Of a DNA stretch of 64,000 bases, positions 28,006-37,034 are shown in pieces. Position 1 is the first letter of the stretch. The number at the start of each line of letters is the position of its first letter. Source of the DNA: a virus; the IMG/VR virus record IMGVR_UViG_3300027852_000031, positions 62,001 through 126,000 of that record. One strand, 5' to 3'. The notes below the pieces were generated by a model. The model was not told the DNA's origin and searched no databases. It saw only the letters and a list, made by a program, of their open reading frames with translations. The position numbers and the translations under genes were made by a program.

Positions 28006-29025
28006 CTATTGCCATCTTCCTGTAGGGCATTGCGCCACCTTCTGAAACGCCCGATTCCAATCTGCGACGAATCTTTCTTGACCAAACTTTTCAATAACTG
28101 TTTTTCTGCCAGCGTCACCAACTGCTTTCGCCATATCGGTGTCGTTTACTAAATCTATTAAATGTTTCTTCATTAACACCGGATCGTTTGTTATGAATCC
28201 GTTCACACCATTCTCAATAAACTCTGGCATCATTGTTGTTGCGGTTGTTACTATTGGACAACCCACCGACATAGCTTCTAATAGAGAGAACGGGCACGAC
28301 GACCAAATAGTTGTGTTCAAATACACAGAAGCCTTTCGGTAAAGTTCTCTGAGGTGATCTGAGTTGTCCGCCATTTTTGACAGCCCAGGTGTATCTCCCC
28401 AAGGATTTACCTCTAGACCACTTGTTACCTCTTTCCATAACGAGAATCCACAAATACGATCCCGTGCTATGTAATTCCATACAGCTGTCATTACCCTACT
28501 ATCGCCACCCACCCATCCATTCCAATAGTCTGTGTCCATACCGTGGTGGATTATTTGTACATCCTTATCTTCGGTATTATGAAACCATGCTTCAACCGAA
28601 AAATCAGAAACAAATATGTTGTGGTCGCATGGCAGGTGACCAACATTTCGTATTGTCTTTTCGTCCCAATCTGGCCACGGTAGTGTATGCTCCATTTGTA
28701 GCAAAGGACAATTTAACTGTTTGGCTAACTGCACCATTATTGGATAGTGTTCAACACGATTTTGTGTTAATACTAAATCAAACGATATATCCATACTCAG
28801 TTGACTTGGGATATCTTTTCCCTGTAAGATGAAAAAGTTTGGAGGCAACGGTCGTTCTTTTTGGTCCCATGGATGAAATTTGGGATGTTGCAAAACATAA
28901 AAGTTATGACCAGTTTTAGCCAGTGTTGCGCTGTACGCTTCATGATTATTACTGTATAGTATATTCAATGGCTTTGATATATCCCTGTTGATACTTCTTA
29001 ATATCGCAGATAATGATGATGCCAT
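28006..29025 (-). CDS. GT4-type glycosyltransferase (GT-B)
   Basis: 339 residues. The C-terminal half has SSCPFSLLEAMSVGCPIVTT, the GT4 E-x7-E-like donor site, then PEFIENGVNGFITND and a final VIEKFGQERFVADW helix. The N-terminal half has the LYSNNHEAYSATLAK and VLTQNRVEHYP strands. A GGAG site lies ten bases before the ATG. It ends with TAG, which overlaps the ribosome site of the next gene. The sugar and acceptor are unknown. Confidence 0.8.
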   Translation of the reverse strand: MASSLSAILRSINRDISKPLNILYSNNHEAYSATLAKTGHNFYVLQHPKFHPWDQKERPLPPNFFILQGKDIPSQLSMDISFDLVLTQNRVEHYPIMVQLAKQLNCPLLQMEHTLPWPDWDEKTIRNVGHLPCDHNIFVSDFSVEAWFHNTEDKDVQIIHHGMDTDYWNGWVGGDSRVMTAVWNYIARDRICGFSLWKEVTSGLEVNPWGDTPGLSKMADNSDHLRELYRKASVYLNTTIWSSCPFSLLEAMSVGCPIVTTATTMMPEFIENGVNGFITNDPVLMKKHLIDLVNDTDMAKAVGDAGRKTVIEKFGQERFVADWNRAFQKVAQCPTGRWQ

Positions 29026-29029
29026 ATTT

Positions 29030-30208
29030 CTACAACTCCAAAAGATTTTTCGCTATTAAACCAACTTTTTCATAACTATATTTAAACGCCCTATGTCTAG
29101 CCATTTGTCCTACCGCCGCAAGCGATCCGTTTTGCCATTTTTCATATGCCTGTTTCATACAGGAGATAAAATGACATATATCTGGTTCAAACCAATACTC
29201 ATCACCAGTATAAAGATCTGGGTAACTTTCTGTGTGGCCAAAACATGGTGTCAATTGCCCGTTGACAAGCCATCCTCCATCTGCTACATTGTCATTTGAA
29301 AACCGATTTGTTGTTGGTCTCCATGATGCAATTGCAGAACTGCTCAGCAGTTCTGGGGATGATCCCCAATTGCTTAGTATCGCTGGATTTCCAAACCCAA
29401 GAGCGTCATGGGCAGGAATTCCCCACGCCTCTCCATGACTAGCAGATACAAAAACATCACCAGTTTTATGTAGTTGATTGATTTTTTCGTCTGGCAAAAA
29501 ATCAGTTATACATGCTACTGGTGGATAATACGAATGTCTCGCATAGATATGTATGGATTTTTTGATATCAGCGATTGTCTCTTTTATTATGCCCATGGTT
29601 TCTTCTGGTGATTTGCCTGGAATATTGGCCTTTATTACCAGAACGACATCGTCTCGCAATGTAAATGCGCTGTAGAACGCTCGTATTGTGGCAATTATGT
29701 TTTTCCTACGACTCATCTCTCCTATCGTATAAAAGACACATTTATTAGACAACTTTGGAATTTGTAGTGGCTTAGTATCGGCATTAAATTTAGAAGTATC
29801 ACATGCGCATGGCATTTTTCTTATTGGAACCTTTACTCCACTATTTTTTGCCGCCTGTGTATTTTGTATTGATGGTACCCATATTTCGTCCATTATGTTA
29901 CAGCAATGGGGCCAATTAGATCTACGAAAATGTGTAGTTTCCCAATCAAATATTCCTATATTTTTCACACCATATTTGTACTCGAAAAAGTTAGGAAGAA
30001 TATGTTGTATAACCACTTCTACATTATCAACAGATTTATCCTCTAAATGTAATACTTTCTTTGCCAAATCACGATTGGTGGTTTGAGATAAACTGACAGA
30101 TCTTGATACTACATCTAAACCGGCAGATTCTAACGCCAACATATTGTTCACGGCTTGGTGCGCATATCCTGTACCATCTTTACATACGCTTATATATGCG
30201 ATTTTCAT
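29030..30208 (-). CDS. GT4-type glycosyltransferase (GT-B)
   Basis: 392 residues starting MKIAYISVCKDGTGYAHQAV, the Gly-rich acceptor-side loop. FYTIGEMSRRKNIIATIRAF is the usual linker-strand motif of GT4 enzymes, and SASHGEAWGIPAHDALGFGN is the E-x7-D/E donor-site region. Its start shares the A of the preceding stop (TAATG), coupling it to the intein-containing glycosyltransferase upstream. Donor and acceptor unknown. Confidence 0.82.
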   Translation of the reverse strand: MKIAYISVCKDGTGYAHQAVNNMLALESAGLDVVSRSVSLSQTTNRDLAKKVLHLEDKSVDNVEVVIQHILPNFFEYKYGVKNIGIFDWETTHFRRSNWPHCCNIMDEIWVPSIQNTQAAKNSGVKVPIRKMPCACDTSKFNADTKPLQIPKLSNKCVFYTIGEMSRRKNIIATIRAFYSAFTLRDDVVLVIKANIPGKSPEETMGIIKETIADIKKSIHIYARHSYYPPVACITDFLPDEKINQLHKTGDVFVSASHGEAWGIPAHDALGFGNPAILSNWGSSPELLSSSAIASWRPTTNRFSNDNVADGGWLVNGQLTPCFGHTESYPDLYTGDEYWFEPDICHFISCMKQAYEKWQNGSLAAVGQMARHRAFKYSYEKVGLIAKNLLEL

Positions 30209-32964
30209 TATATCACCGATATCTTTAATTCATCAGGGTCTAATTTTGACAAAGAGGCGAAACGCTTTTGTTCAAATGCATTACCGTGTTTTACCATTTC
30301 TATAAAATGGTCAATCATCGCTCGACGATCAAATGGGACACGTTTATCACCAACCGTTCTTGAACCACTATTGAGTGATTGTAGCCATTCTCCAGCGAAA
30401 TGAGTATTAATCATATCTGGGCGTTTCCAGATTTTGCCAATTACCCAATTAACAAATTCATTGTTGTTCATATCATTAGTTGGTGGGATCAAATTCGGTT
30501 GGTTGATTTTTGGTGTAGACCGAAGCCACGTATCATTTACATCATTTATGGATGTTTCTCGAATAACTTGTGCCCAAATAGCGGCTGTGCGCTCCCATCC
30601 CCTACGACGCATCTGTTGGGTCTGTCCGTATGTGTCGACTAGTTCTTCAATGTACTCTCTCGTTCGATGAGATTTATTATTTCTGACTTCTTCTGTTTGC
30701 TTTAAAAATCGGTCAAGCTTATTGGCAAAATCTTTGTTGCTTGGCAGTGCTCGTTTTTGTTCTGTCTCGATAATCGATTCCCAGAAAAATCTTTCTACCT
30801 CTATAGGAATAGATGTGGGATTCTTCAAATGGTCTTCCATGGCTGAATAATTTACTGCCATTGTGGGTACACCACACGCCTGAGCTTCAACGCATGGCAT
30901 CCCAAAACCCTCGCAGTTATGGGACATACCACATATGGTATTGTAATTATGATCATCCTCAACATCTATGGTTATCACATCACCATTAAAATCGCTCTGG
31001 TTGGAGGATGCCACTTTTGTTAATACAAATCCATCTCTATATAATGTCTCGTGTGATTTTCGCTGCCCATCAGTACGGATTTCAAAACGATACATTGGAA
31101 GTTTGCCATCTCGATACTGTATAGAGCACGAGTAATACCAGCCAAGACGCTCAAGAATTGGACCTACCATCTTTGCTATATGGACAGAAGTAGTGCAATA
31201 CACGTTAAGCCATTCTTTTTTCTGATGTCCATCTCCAAACATTAGTCCTTCGACTAATTTTTGTTGAAGATCAATTGGCCACATATGACATCTGTCTGGT
31301 AATTGTTTTGTTTTGTCTTGATGATAACAAATATTCCTCAATTGATCTCGCAGTTTGGTATCACATATGTTTGTAGCAACTGCCTTTCTATCCTTGACTT
31401 TTGACTGACGGGCTTTTTTGTTAATTTTTTTGGCGATTTTATTTGATACTTCCAACACGTGAGATGCTTCTGTTTCGTGCGATGTTATCGTACATTGCCC
31501 ACATGTGGTATTTGCATGGCCGTCCGCAGCAAATAGTCCAAGATAGTATGCCATGTTTTCATCCATAAACGGAAGATCATAATCTGGCAAAATTTCTTCT
31601 TCGGGAATTCTACTAGCCAACAAATCCCCAGGTTGCAGTTCATCTGTTCTTTTATAGACAAATTTTAATTCAGGACATTGTGTCCCTCTATTTTTATGAT
31701 AACGTTCACGATTAACAATGCTTTCAGTACCTTTTGATAAACCAGTTTTGTCAACAACCAGCCATGGATGATTATCCGTTGCTGTTACAGACCAAGGTCT
31801 ACCTTTAACTGAAATATCAAAACATTGATTAGGTTTACTGTGCATTGTTTTGTAGACACGATGAAGCTTCCCGTCCCTGCCGACAACTTTGTCGCCGACA
31901 ACTATATTGCCTATATTATTCCACCCATCAGAAGTCATAACGGGAGTACCAGGGTGTAAACAGATAGAGTATTGCACATACAGATCAAACGTTTTCATAA
32001 TATCGGCCAATATATGTCTTGGGCAAAAATGATTAGCATTTGGTGGATGTGCTGCTAATTTGCCACATTTACGACATATCGCCATATCTCCCTCAAAAAA
32101 GGCTGGGTATACTGCTTGGCAATTGCCGCAAATATAAGTCATAATGACCTTGTTGCAAATTTTAAAATCTCTAATTGCTTTGCCTATGTCATACCCAACG
32201 TCTGGGTAGCTGGTATGTAAATACAAGAATGTACGATTTGCTAGCTGTGTATGCCCCTTAGTTTTGGAATGATATAGCCATTGACTGAAAGCCTCAATCA
32301 AATCATAGTATAACTTGCGTTTTTGGTTACGCATCACGGTGCCGACTATGATAGAATTTGGGTCTATACCAAGCTTTGATTTATGAGCCCTTTTATCTGG
32401 TGGTGGTTTAAAAACATCAAGGTCTGCACCAGGAGATGCTATGGTAACCAAATTAGTATCTCTGCGTCCTGTTCTTTTTAGTAAGTCCATGCCATACTGA
32501 GAATATGTTAATATGGAATCGCACTGTTGATATGAGTCTAACCATAGTTCTCTTTGTGGCTCTCCGTCGATTGTCGGCATCCAGATAAATGAGAAATATT
32601 TTCTAGTAGGAGAACGTAATACGAATTCGTCCATCCACCAGTCTCGTATGCCGCAGACAATGTCTGGCTGGAAATCTATACACACATCTTCAAATCTCCA
32701 TTCACCAAACTGGTTAGTTGGGCCAGCCATATATTGTTGCATAGCTCTTTGATCACTACGAGGAGGAGCTACAGCATAAAATTTCCATGGTACTTGTTGA
32801 CACCTTGGGTCATCATCGTGGGCGTAGCTTCCAATCTCCGCTATCTCAAATTCACAAGTATCATGCAGCCGTTTGATTACTTCATGCCAATATGTGCTAA
32901 AACCAGTAGCTAAAAAACTGGCTTCACCTATGAATAACACACGTTTTTTTTGTTTAGATTCCAT
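30208..32964 (-). CDS. GT4-like glycosyltransferase interrupted by an intein
   Basis: 918 residues before splicing, about 569 after. N-extein residues 1-334 carry VLFIGEASFLATGFSTYW (acceptor loop), a GTVMRNQKRKLYYDLIEAF linker, and an inserted zinc ribbon (CGNC...CRKC) close to the junction. The C-extein begins CEGFGMPCVEAQACGVP, the donor-site E-x7-E motif. The intein therefore cuts the active-site loop between YVQYSI and CEGFG. The last ~90 residues are an extra helical part. ATG 32964 is preferred: GGAG lies five bases upstream, while GTG 32970 would sit on the ribosome site. It overlaps the sigma-factor gene by 11 bases. Confidence 0.85.
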   Translation of the reverse strand: MESKQKKRVLFIGEASFLATGFSTYWHEVIKRLHDTCEFEIAEIGSYAHDDDPRCQQVPWKFYAVAPPRSDQRAMQQYMAGPTNQFGEWRFEDVCIDFQPDIVCGIRDWWMDEFVLRSPTRKYFSFIWMPTIDGEPQRELWLDSYQQCDSILTYSQYGMDLLKRTGRRDTNLVTIASPGADLDVFKPPPDKRAHKSKLGIDPNSIIVGTVMRNQKRKLYYDLIEAFSQWLYHSKTKGHTQLANRTFLYLHTSYPDVGYDIGKAIRDFKICNKVIMTYICGNCQAVYPAFFEGDMAICRKCGKLAAHPPNANHFCPRHILADIMKTFDLYVQYSICLHPGTPVMTSDGWNNIGNIVVGDKVVGRDGKLHRVYKTMHSKPNQCFDISVKGRPWSVTATDNHPWLVVDKTGLSKGTESIVNRERYHKNRGTQCPELKFVYKRTDELQPGDLLASRIPEEEILPDYDLPFMDENMAYYLGLFAADGHANTTCGQCTITSHETEASHVLEVSNKIAKKINKKARQSKVKDRKAVATNICDTKLRDQLRNICYHQDKTKQLPDRCHMWPIDLQQKLVEGLMFGDGHQKKEWLNVYCTTSVHIAKMVGPILERLGWYYSCSIQYRDGKLPMYRFEIRTDGQRKSHETLYRDGFVLTKVASSNQSDFNGDVITIDVEDDHNYNTICGMSHNCEGFGMPCVEAQACGVPTMAVNYSAMEDHLKNPTSIPIEVERFFWESIIETEQKRALPSNKDFANKLDRFLKQTEEVRNNKSHRTREYIEELVDTYGQTQQMRRRGWERTAAIWAQVIRETSINDVNDTWLRSTPKINQPNLIPPTNDMNNNEFVNWVIGKIWKRPDMINTHFAGEWLQSLNSGSRTVGDKRVPFDRRAMIDHFIEMVKHGNAFEQKRFASLSKLDPDELKISVI
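30916..31962 (-). mobile_element. Intein with LAGLIDADG homing endonuclease, in the glycosyltransferase
   Basis: 349 residues. Block A starts CLHPGTPVMTSDGW; block B has SVTATDNHPW with the TxxH; block F is VITIDVEDDHNYNT and block G ends CGMSHN before the +1 Cys of the C-extein. Two dodecapeptide motifs, YYLGLFAADGH and LVEGLMFGDGH, mark a LAGLIDADG endonuclease, with both acidic residues kept, so splicing and homing may both be active. It is less similar to the DnaB and RecA inteins than those are to each other. Confidence 0.92.
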
Positions 32965-33544
32965 ACCCACTCCGAGTTAGCCGATGTCTCATTTTGCGAT
33001 ATTTTTCCCATCTACGTCTACGGGTTTTCCCGATAGCAACTTTATTTTCGCACAATTGATCACATATTACATCCTTATCTTGATCGGTCAATATACCCGA
33101 AGATAACATATCATCAAAAGCTGAAAACTGATCCACGCATTGCTCTTGTTCACCAAAAACATTATGAATCGACTGTGTGTTAACAAGAGATTTAAGATGA
33201 CCAATAGAATTGTTTGGTATATCTAGTTGATCACAAATTTCTGCATCCGTCTTGCCATCTAGCATCAATCTAGAAATTGATCTAATTTTTCTTTTTAATT
33301 CTCGTGGTGCCGATACAATACAAAATGAATCAATAGCGGCGTTTCGCATAGCACGACAAATAGATACCAACGCATATGCTTCGAAATTATCCGTCTGTGG
33401 ATTAGTTTGCTTTATCTCAGCAAGGGTTAGATAACCAATTTGAATATAATCTTCTTGATCGGCACAACCACTTGGATATAGATTTACAATTTTTTTAGCA
33501 AATTTAACGATAAAATCAGCTAATGACTTGTGCATTTCATTCAT
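32954..33544 (-). CDS. Sigma-70-family RNA polymerase sigma factor
   Basis: 196 residues. Region 2 is recognisable: DQEDYIQIGYLTLAEI (region 2.1/2.2), then FEAYALVSICRAMRNAAIDS (2.3/2.4-like), followed by a basic RELKRKIRSISRL. A second helical part near GKTDAEICDQLDIPNNSIGHLK could act as region 4-like HTH. The C-terminus is very basic (KTRRRRWEKYRKMRHR). It probably directs host polymerase to a class of phage promoters. It lies between SSB and a glycosyltransferase on the same transcript. Confidence 0.7.
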   Translation of the reverse strand: MNEMHKSLADFIVKFAKKIVNLYPSGCADQEDYIQIGYLTLAEIKQTNPQTDNFEAYALVSICRAMRNAAIDSFCIVSAPRELKRKIRSISRLMLDGKTDAEICDQLDIPNNSIGHLKSLVNTQSIHNVFGEQEQCVDQFSAFDDMLSSGILTDQDKDVICDQLCENKVAIGKTRRRRWEKYRKMRHRLTRSGYGI

Positions 33545-33571
33545 ATAGGTTTCGTTGACTTATCCTATAAT

Positions 33572-34033
33572 TTAAAACGGAATATCCATATCGTCTATCG
33601 TATCGTTGTCGGGAACTTGTGCCGCAACCGGTGCCGCTGCTGGTGTTTCGGTATTAGTAGTGGCTACAGTCGGTTGGCTGGTGTTATCACCATTTCTCTT
33701 ACCATTTTTTTCACATAACTGAAAATCTCGCAAATTCAGAGAGTAGGATATTCTCTTTTGCTTATTCTTGTCTTCCCATGTCTCTTGCTTGAGGTGTCCA
33801 TGTACATATATTGGCTGCCCCCTCTTAACCAGTTCGGCCATCTTGGTTGATTTATTACCCCAGATTTGAGCCTTGATAAAACAAGTTTCTGTTTGCCATT
33901 CCTTGTTCTTATCCTGATAATTACGGTTGAAAGCTAAGTTAACCGTACAAACAGATGCACCATTTTGACCGACTTGTCTCAATTCGGCATCAGCCGTTGC
34001 GACCCCAACTCCAAAACTGACTAATTCTGCCAT
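33572..34033 (-). CDS. ssb: Single-stranded DNA-binding protein
   Basis: 153 residues. An OB-fold of the bacterial SSB type: GVGVATADAELRQVG, VNLAFNRNYQDKN, TCFIKAQIWGNKS, GQPIYVHGHLKQETWEDKN. A Thr/Ala/Pro linker leads to the acidic tip DDMDIPF, which matches the protein-docking tail of bacterial SSB (DDDIPF). ATG 34033 is preferred over 34036 because AAAGGTG then has a normal spacing. It should coat single strands at the fork together with the split DnaE and DnaB encoded nearby. Confidence 0.92.
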   Translation of the reverse strand: MAELVSFGVGVATADAELRQVGQNGASVCTVNLAFNRNYQDKNKEWQTETCFIKAQIWGNKSTKMAELVKRGQPIYVHGHLKQETWEDKNKQKRISYSLNLRDFQLCEKNGKRNGDNTSQPTVATTNTETPAAAPVAAQVPDNDTIDDMDIPF

Positions 34034-34067
34034 CATTACACCTTTCTAATATGCCATGTGTTTACTG

Positions 34068-34075
34068 ATTATACA
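34068..34075 (-). promoter_or_regulatory. Candidate promoter -10 element upstream of ssb
   Basis: TGTATAAT lies about 35 bases upstream of the ssb ATG in a 68-base gap, one of the longer gaps on this strand. GAAACA 17 bases further upstream is a weak -35. The core is shared with elements at 17704, 21910 and 62628. Confidence 0.35.
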
Positions 34076-34101
34076 GTGAAATCAAAATTATGTTTCGTAC
34101 A

Positions 34102-36048
34102 TTATATTAATTTCTGTATATCGCGCACAATGAAACTGCCGTTTTGTTTTTTCCCGTATACCAAACATATGATATTGGGCATGCACATACCCTTAAGTTG
34201 CATAAAAACATCTGGGAATACAACCGCATGATCTATAGAATATGTAGAATCAGATACTGTAAGAAAACACATTGGTTGTCCAGGATTTTTACCTCTTTTT
34301 GTTTTTGTGTGCTTGACACTATCGATTATAGCGCAAACCACAGCATCTTCGTTATTTGGTAACTGTGCCAATTCTAAACACGTGTGGGTAGACAAACTAT
34401 CATCCGCATCATCGGCTGGGGAGCAAGACAATGAAATACCAAGGAAATGTTTTTCTGCAGTAGCGCTGGCTGTATTGGTATCCATAATGGGAGTAGATAA
34501 TATTTCTGCTTTGGACATCATGATTTGACGTCTTGCATCGCTTGAACATGGTGGTTTAATTTTTATGTCTTTATATCCATTTTTTTGTAGCAATTCTATT
34601 ATCTGTGACTTTGTTTTACTCTTCAAATTTTTTAACCATTCTATTTTTTCGGATGGTGTAGTGTGGAGGAACACTCCACCATCATCGAGCATAATCCCAT
34701 CACAAATTCCTACTGAATCAAAAAACCCATTAGATAATTCTAATAATTCATTCTTTAACATTTGAGCTAAGGATTTGTTTTTTGGGTCTGGGGACTTTGA
34801 CATGGACGATATAATTTCTCTGGCTGTTTGACCAGAAGTCTTTAGCTTATCAAAGAAATATTCTCTTTCTTTTGGTGTTAATCCTTTGATTTCTTTTTTG
34901 TGTCCATTTTCATCGTGAGTTGTTGTCCCTAGTACTACTTCTAATTCTCTTATCATCTCACTACGTTGCATATCGTAACAGTCGCATGCGCCAGATTTTA
35001 TTAATGCTATACCAACGTTTCTATGAAAGTCAGGTACCGATGCCAGAAAATCACCCCAAGTTGCTAAGCTGGATTTGTTGACCCTTTCGCTATCTGCAAT
35101 AATATCGACAACATGTGTTCTTGCTGCGACATTTGTACAACCTCCGTGATTCATTATGGATTCGTCCAATGGGTCCATTCCTTGCGTTGTGGCTGCTGTT
35201 ATAATTTTTTCAATGGCAGAGGTGCCAACGCCCCTAATGTGGGACAGACCGAATGCTACGCCCTTGTGTGGCACGTCTGTCATTTGGAAGTGGGTATTCC
35301 CACGCCTAATATCTGGCGGGAATATATCGACACCGAAAAGTCTAGAATCTTGGACAAGATTATAGATTTCTTCTTTTGGATCACCCTTATATTGCGAATA
35401 AGTTAAGTAGCTTGTGAAAAATTCATGTGGGAAATGACATTTAAGCCAACTAGTTTGATAGGAAATCATTCCGTAAGATATTGCATGGGATTTATTGAAT
35501 GAATATCGTTGACATTTTTCGATCCACCCAAATATCTCTTCAGCAATTTGTTTGGATATGCCACGATGATTATTGGCGCCATCAACAAATTTGCTTTTTA
35601 AAGTAGCCATTAACTCTGGCTTTTTTTTGCCGATGGCTTTTCGGAGTTCATCTGCCATCTCAGGGCTAAAACCAGCCAAATCTATCGCTATCCTAAGTGC
35701 TTGTTCCTGATAAACCATACACCCATACGTTGAATCAAGAATGTCTTTAAGGGATGGGTGTAAATATGATATCTTTTTTTTACCAAATTTGATATCTACA
35801 TAATCTTGTGAGAGTCCAGATTCTAATGGACCGGGACGGAGTAATGATATTAAGGCTGCCAATTCCTCCAAACTCTTTGGTCTCACCTTTTGAGACCAGT
35901 CTTGGCCTAGCTTTTTCTCTAGTTGGAACACGCCTATCGTATGACCACCAGCCAATAATCGCCATACAGCAGGGCAATCTAACGGTATATGGTTGATGTC
36001 AAATTTCCCGACTTCAACCTGGCATGCACAATTTGTAAATTTAATCAT
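34102..36048 (-). CDS. dnaE-C: DNA polymerase III alpha subunit, C-terminal half of a split DnaE
   Basis: 648 residues. Begins just before the fingers domain: IPLDCPAVWRLLAGGHTIGVFQLE, then LRPGPLESGLSQDYVDIKFG, YLHPSLKDILDSTYG, VYQEQALRIA, LRKAIGKKKPE and the FNKSHAISYG-like loop. A helix-hairpin-helix (IRGVGTSAIEKII) and a C-terminal OB-like domain follow. It has no PHP domain and no catalytic Asp triad; those are in the gene at 45175. ATG 36048 is the only start after an in-frame TAA, and no clear ribosome site precedes it. The two proteins must associate to make an active polymerase, which is inference. Confidence 0.9.
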   Translation of the reverse strand: MIKFTNCACQVEVGKFDINHIPLDCPAVWRLLAGGHTIGVFQLEKKLGQDWSQKVRPKSLEELAALISLLRPGPLESGLSQDYVDIKFGKKKISYLHPSLKDILDSTYGCMVYQEQALRIAIDLAGFSPEMADELRKAIGKKKPELMATLKSKFVDGANNHRGISKQIAEEIFGWIEKCQRYSFNKSHAISYGMISYQTSWLKCHFPHEFFTSYLTYSQYKGDPKEEIYNLVQDSRLFGVDIFPPDIRRGNTHFQMTDVPHKGVAFGLSHIRGVGTSAIEKIITAATTQGMDPLDESIMNHGGCTNVAARTHVVDIIADSERVNKSSLATWGDFLASVPDFHRNVGIALIKSGACDCYDMQRSEMIRELEVVLGTTTHDENGHKKEIKGLTPKEREYFFDKLKTSGQTAREIISSMSKSPDPKNKSLAQMLKNELLELSNGFFDSVGICDGIMLDDGGVFLHTTPSEKIEWLKNLKSKTKSQIIELLQKNGYKDIKIKPPCSSDARRQIMMSKAEILSTPIMDTNTASATAEKHFLGISLSCSPADDADDSLSTHTCLELAQLPNNEDAVVCAIIDSVKHTKTKRGKNPGQPMCFLTVSDSTYSIDHAVVFPDVFMQLKGMCMPNIICLVYGKKQNGSFIVRDIQKLI

Positions 36049-36087
36049 GATATATTATACTTGCGATGGATGGTTTTGTTTCACTTT

Positions 36088-37020
36088 TTATAGTTCTATC
36101 CCCAATTCGGATAGTTGATTTCTAATATTACCCCATAGTTGGTCCGATAATCCACCATCGGTTTGAATAGCATAGTATTCTAAGTGTATATTATACCCAT
36201 CGGTAGCTATTCTGGTAGTCAGATCTGTATTGACAAGGGCTGTGTCACATATGTCTTGTAGATCGGATAAATCAGATTTTACGGCTAGATAATGTTCTCC
36301 TGGCACCAATTTATTCAGCCATTCTATCTCGTCGAGACAGCATGATACAACTACAGATCCTACTCCGAGACTTTCGAATAATCTATATGTTAATGGACTA
36401 TTGCCTGGCATACATATTGACAATAACGTCCTGTTAATAGCATTTAGATAGAATACCCTTGGCCGATGACCCGTTTCGATTCCGCTGATATCTCGCAAAA
36501 TAGCCCCCGGTTCCTGTCCCACTATTCCACCAATAAACCATGGGTTGGGTTTTAAAATTTTACAGGCACGTATTCGTAGGTTATCTTCTGATTGTTCCGA
36601 TCCAGTTGGCAAACCCCAAAAACACGCTTTAGGCTCTTTCTCTGCTTTGCTAGGTAGTCCACCAATAAGGAATGGATGAATAGTTAGTTTCTTGTCTAAA
36701 ATTCGTGTATCATATTCTGCTGGATCGTTAGACCACTGTATTTTGGCAAAAGCAGTTGTCTTGTTAATGAGTTCATCCGGCAAACCACTTAGGTTGAATA
36801 GATTTAAATCTCCAAGAGATATTAGTATAATTTTGCCACGGAAAGATAGCATAGACGCAATCATCTCTTTATCTAAACGATGTGGCCAAATGCAATCAAC
36901 GAACCATATGTCAGCATTGCAGGGGTCACATAGCTGGTGTCCATATCGCAACAATGTTTTAATTAATGCATCCATACGCAAAGGCGTAGATACATGTATC
37001 ATAGAAACAGCTATTTTCAT
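36088..37020 (-). CDS. Glycosyltransferase-like protein (exostosin/GT1-like end)
   Basis: 310 residues. The C-terminal part has SICMPGNSPLTYRLFESLGVGSVVV, the donor-site pattern seen in exostosin/GT47-like and related GT-B enzymes. The N-terminus (MKIAVSMIHVSTPLRMDALIK) is a Rossmann start. ATG 37020 is chosen because GGAGTTGGTAAA places a ribosome site eight bases upstream; ATG 37035 lies before that site. First gene upstream of the C-terminal half of the polymerase, 39 bases away. Confidence 0.65.
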   Translation of the reverse strand: MKIAVSMIHVSTPLRMDALIKTLLRYGHQLCDPCNADIWFVDCIWPHRLDKEMIASMLSFRGKIILISLGDLNLFNLSGLPDELINKTTAFAKIQWSNDPAEYDTRILDKKLTIHPFLIGGLPSKAEKEPKACFWGLPTGSEQSEDNLRIRACKILKPNPWFIGGIVGQEPGAILRDISGIETGHRPRVFYLNAINRTLLSICMPGNSPLTYRLFESLGVGSVVVSCCLDEIEWLNKLVPGEHYLAVKSDLSDLQDICDTALVNTDLTTRIATDGYNIHLEYYAIQTDGGLSDQLWGNIRNQLSELGIEL

Positions 37021-37034
37021 TTTACCAACTCCCA

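Noticed and set aside
36054-36059. TATAAT just upstream of dnaE-C as its promoter
   Set aside because: It ends six bases before the ATG, too close for a normal leader, and lacks the TG extension and a -35.
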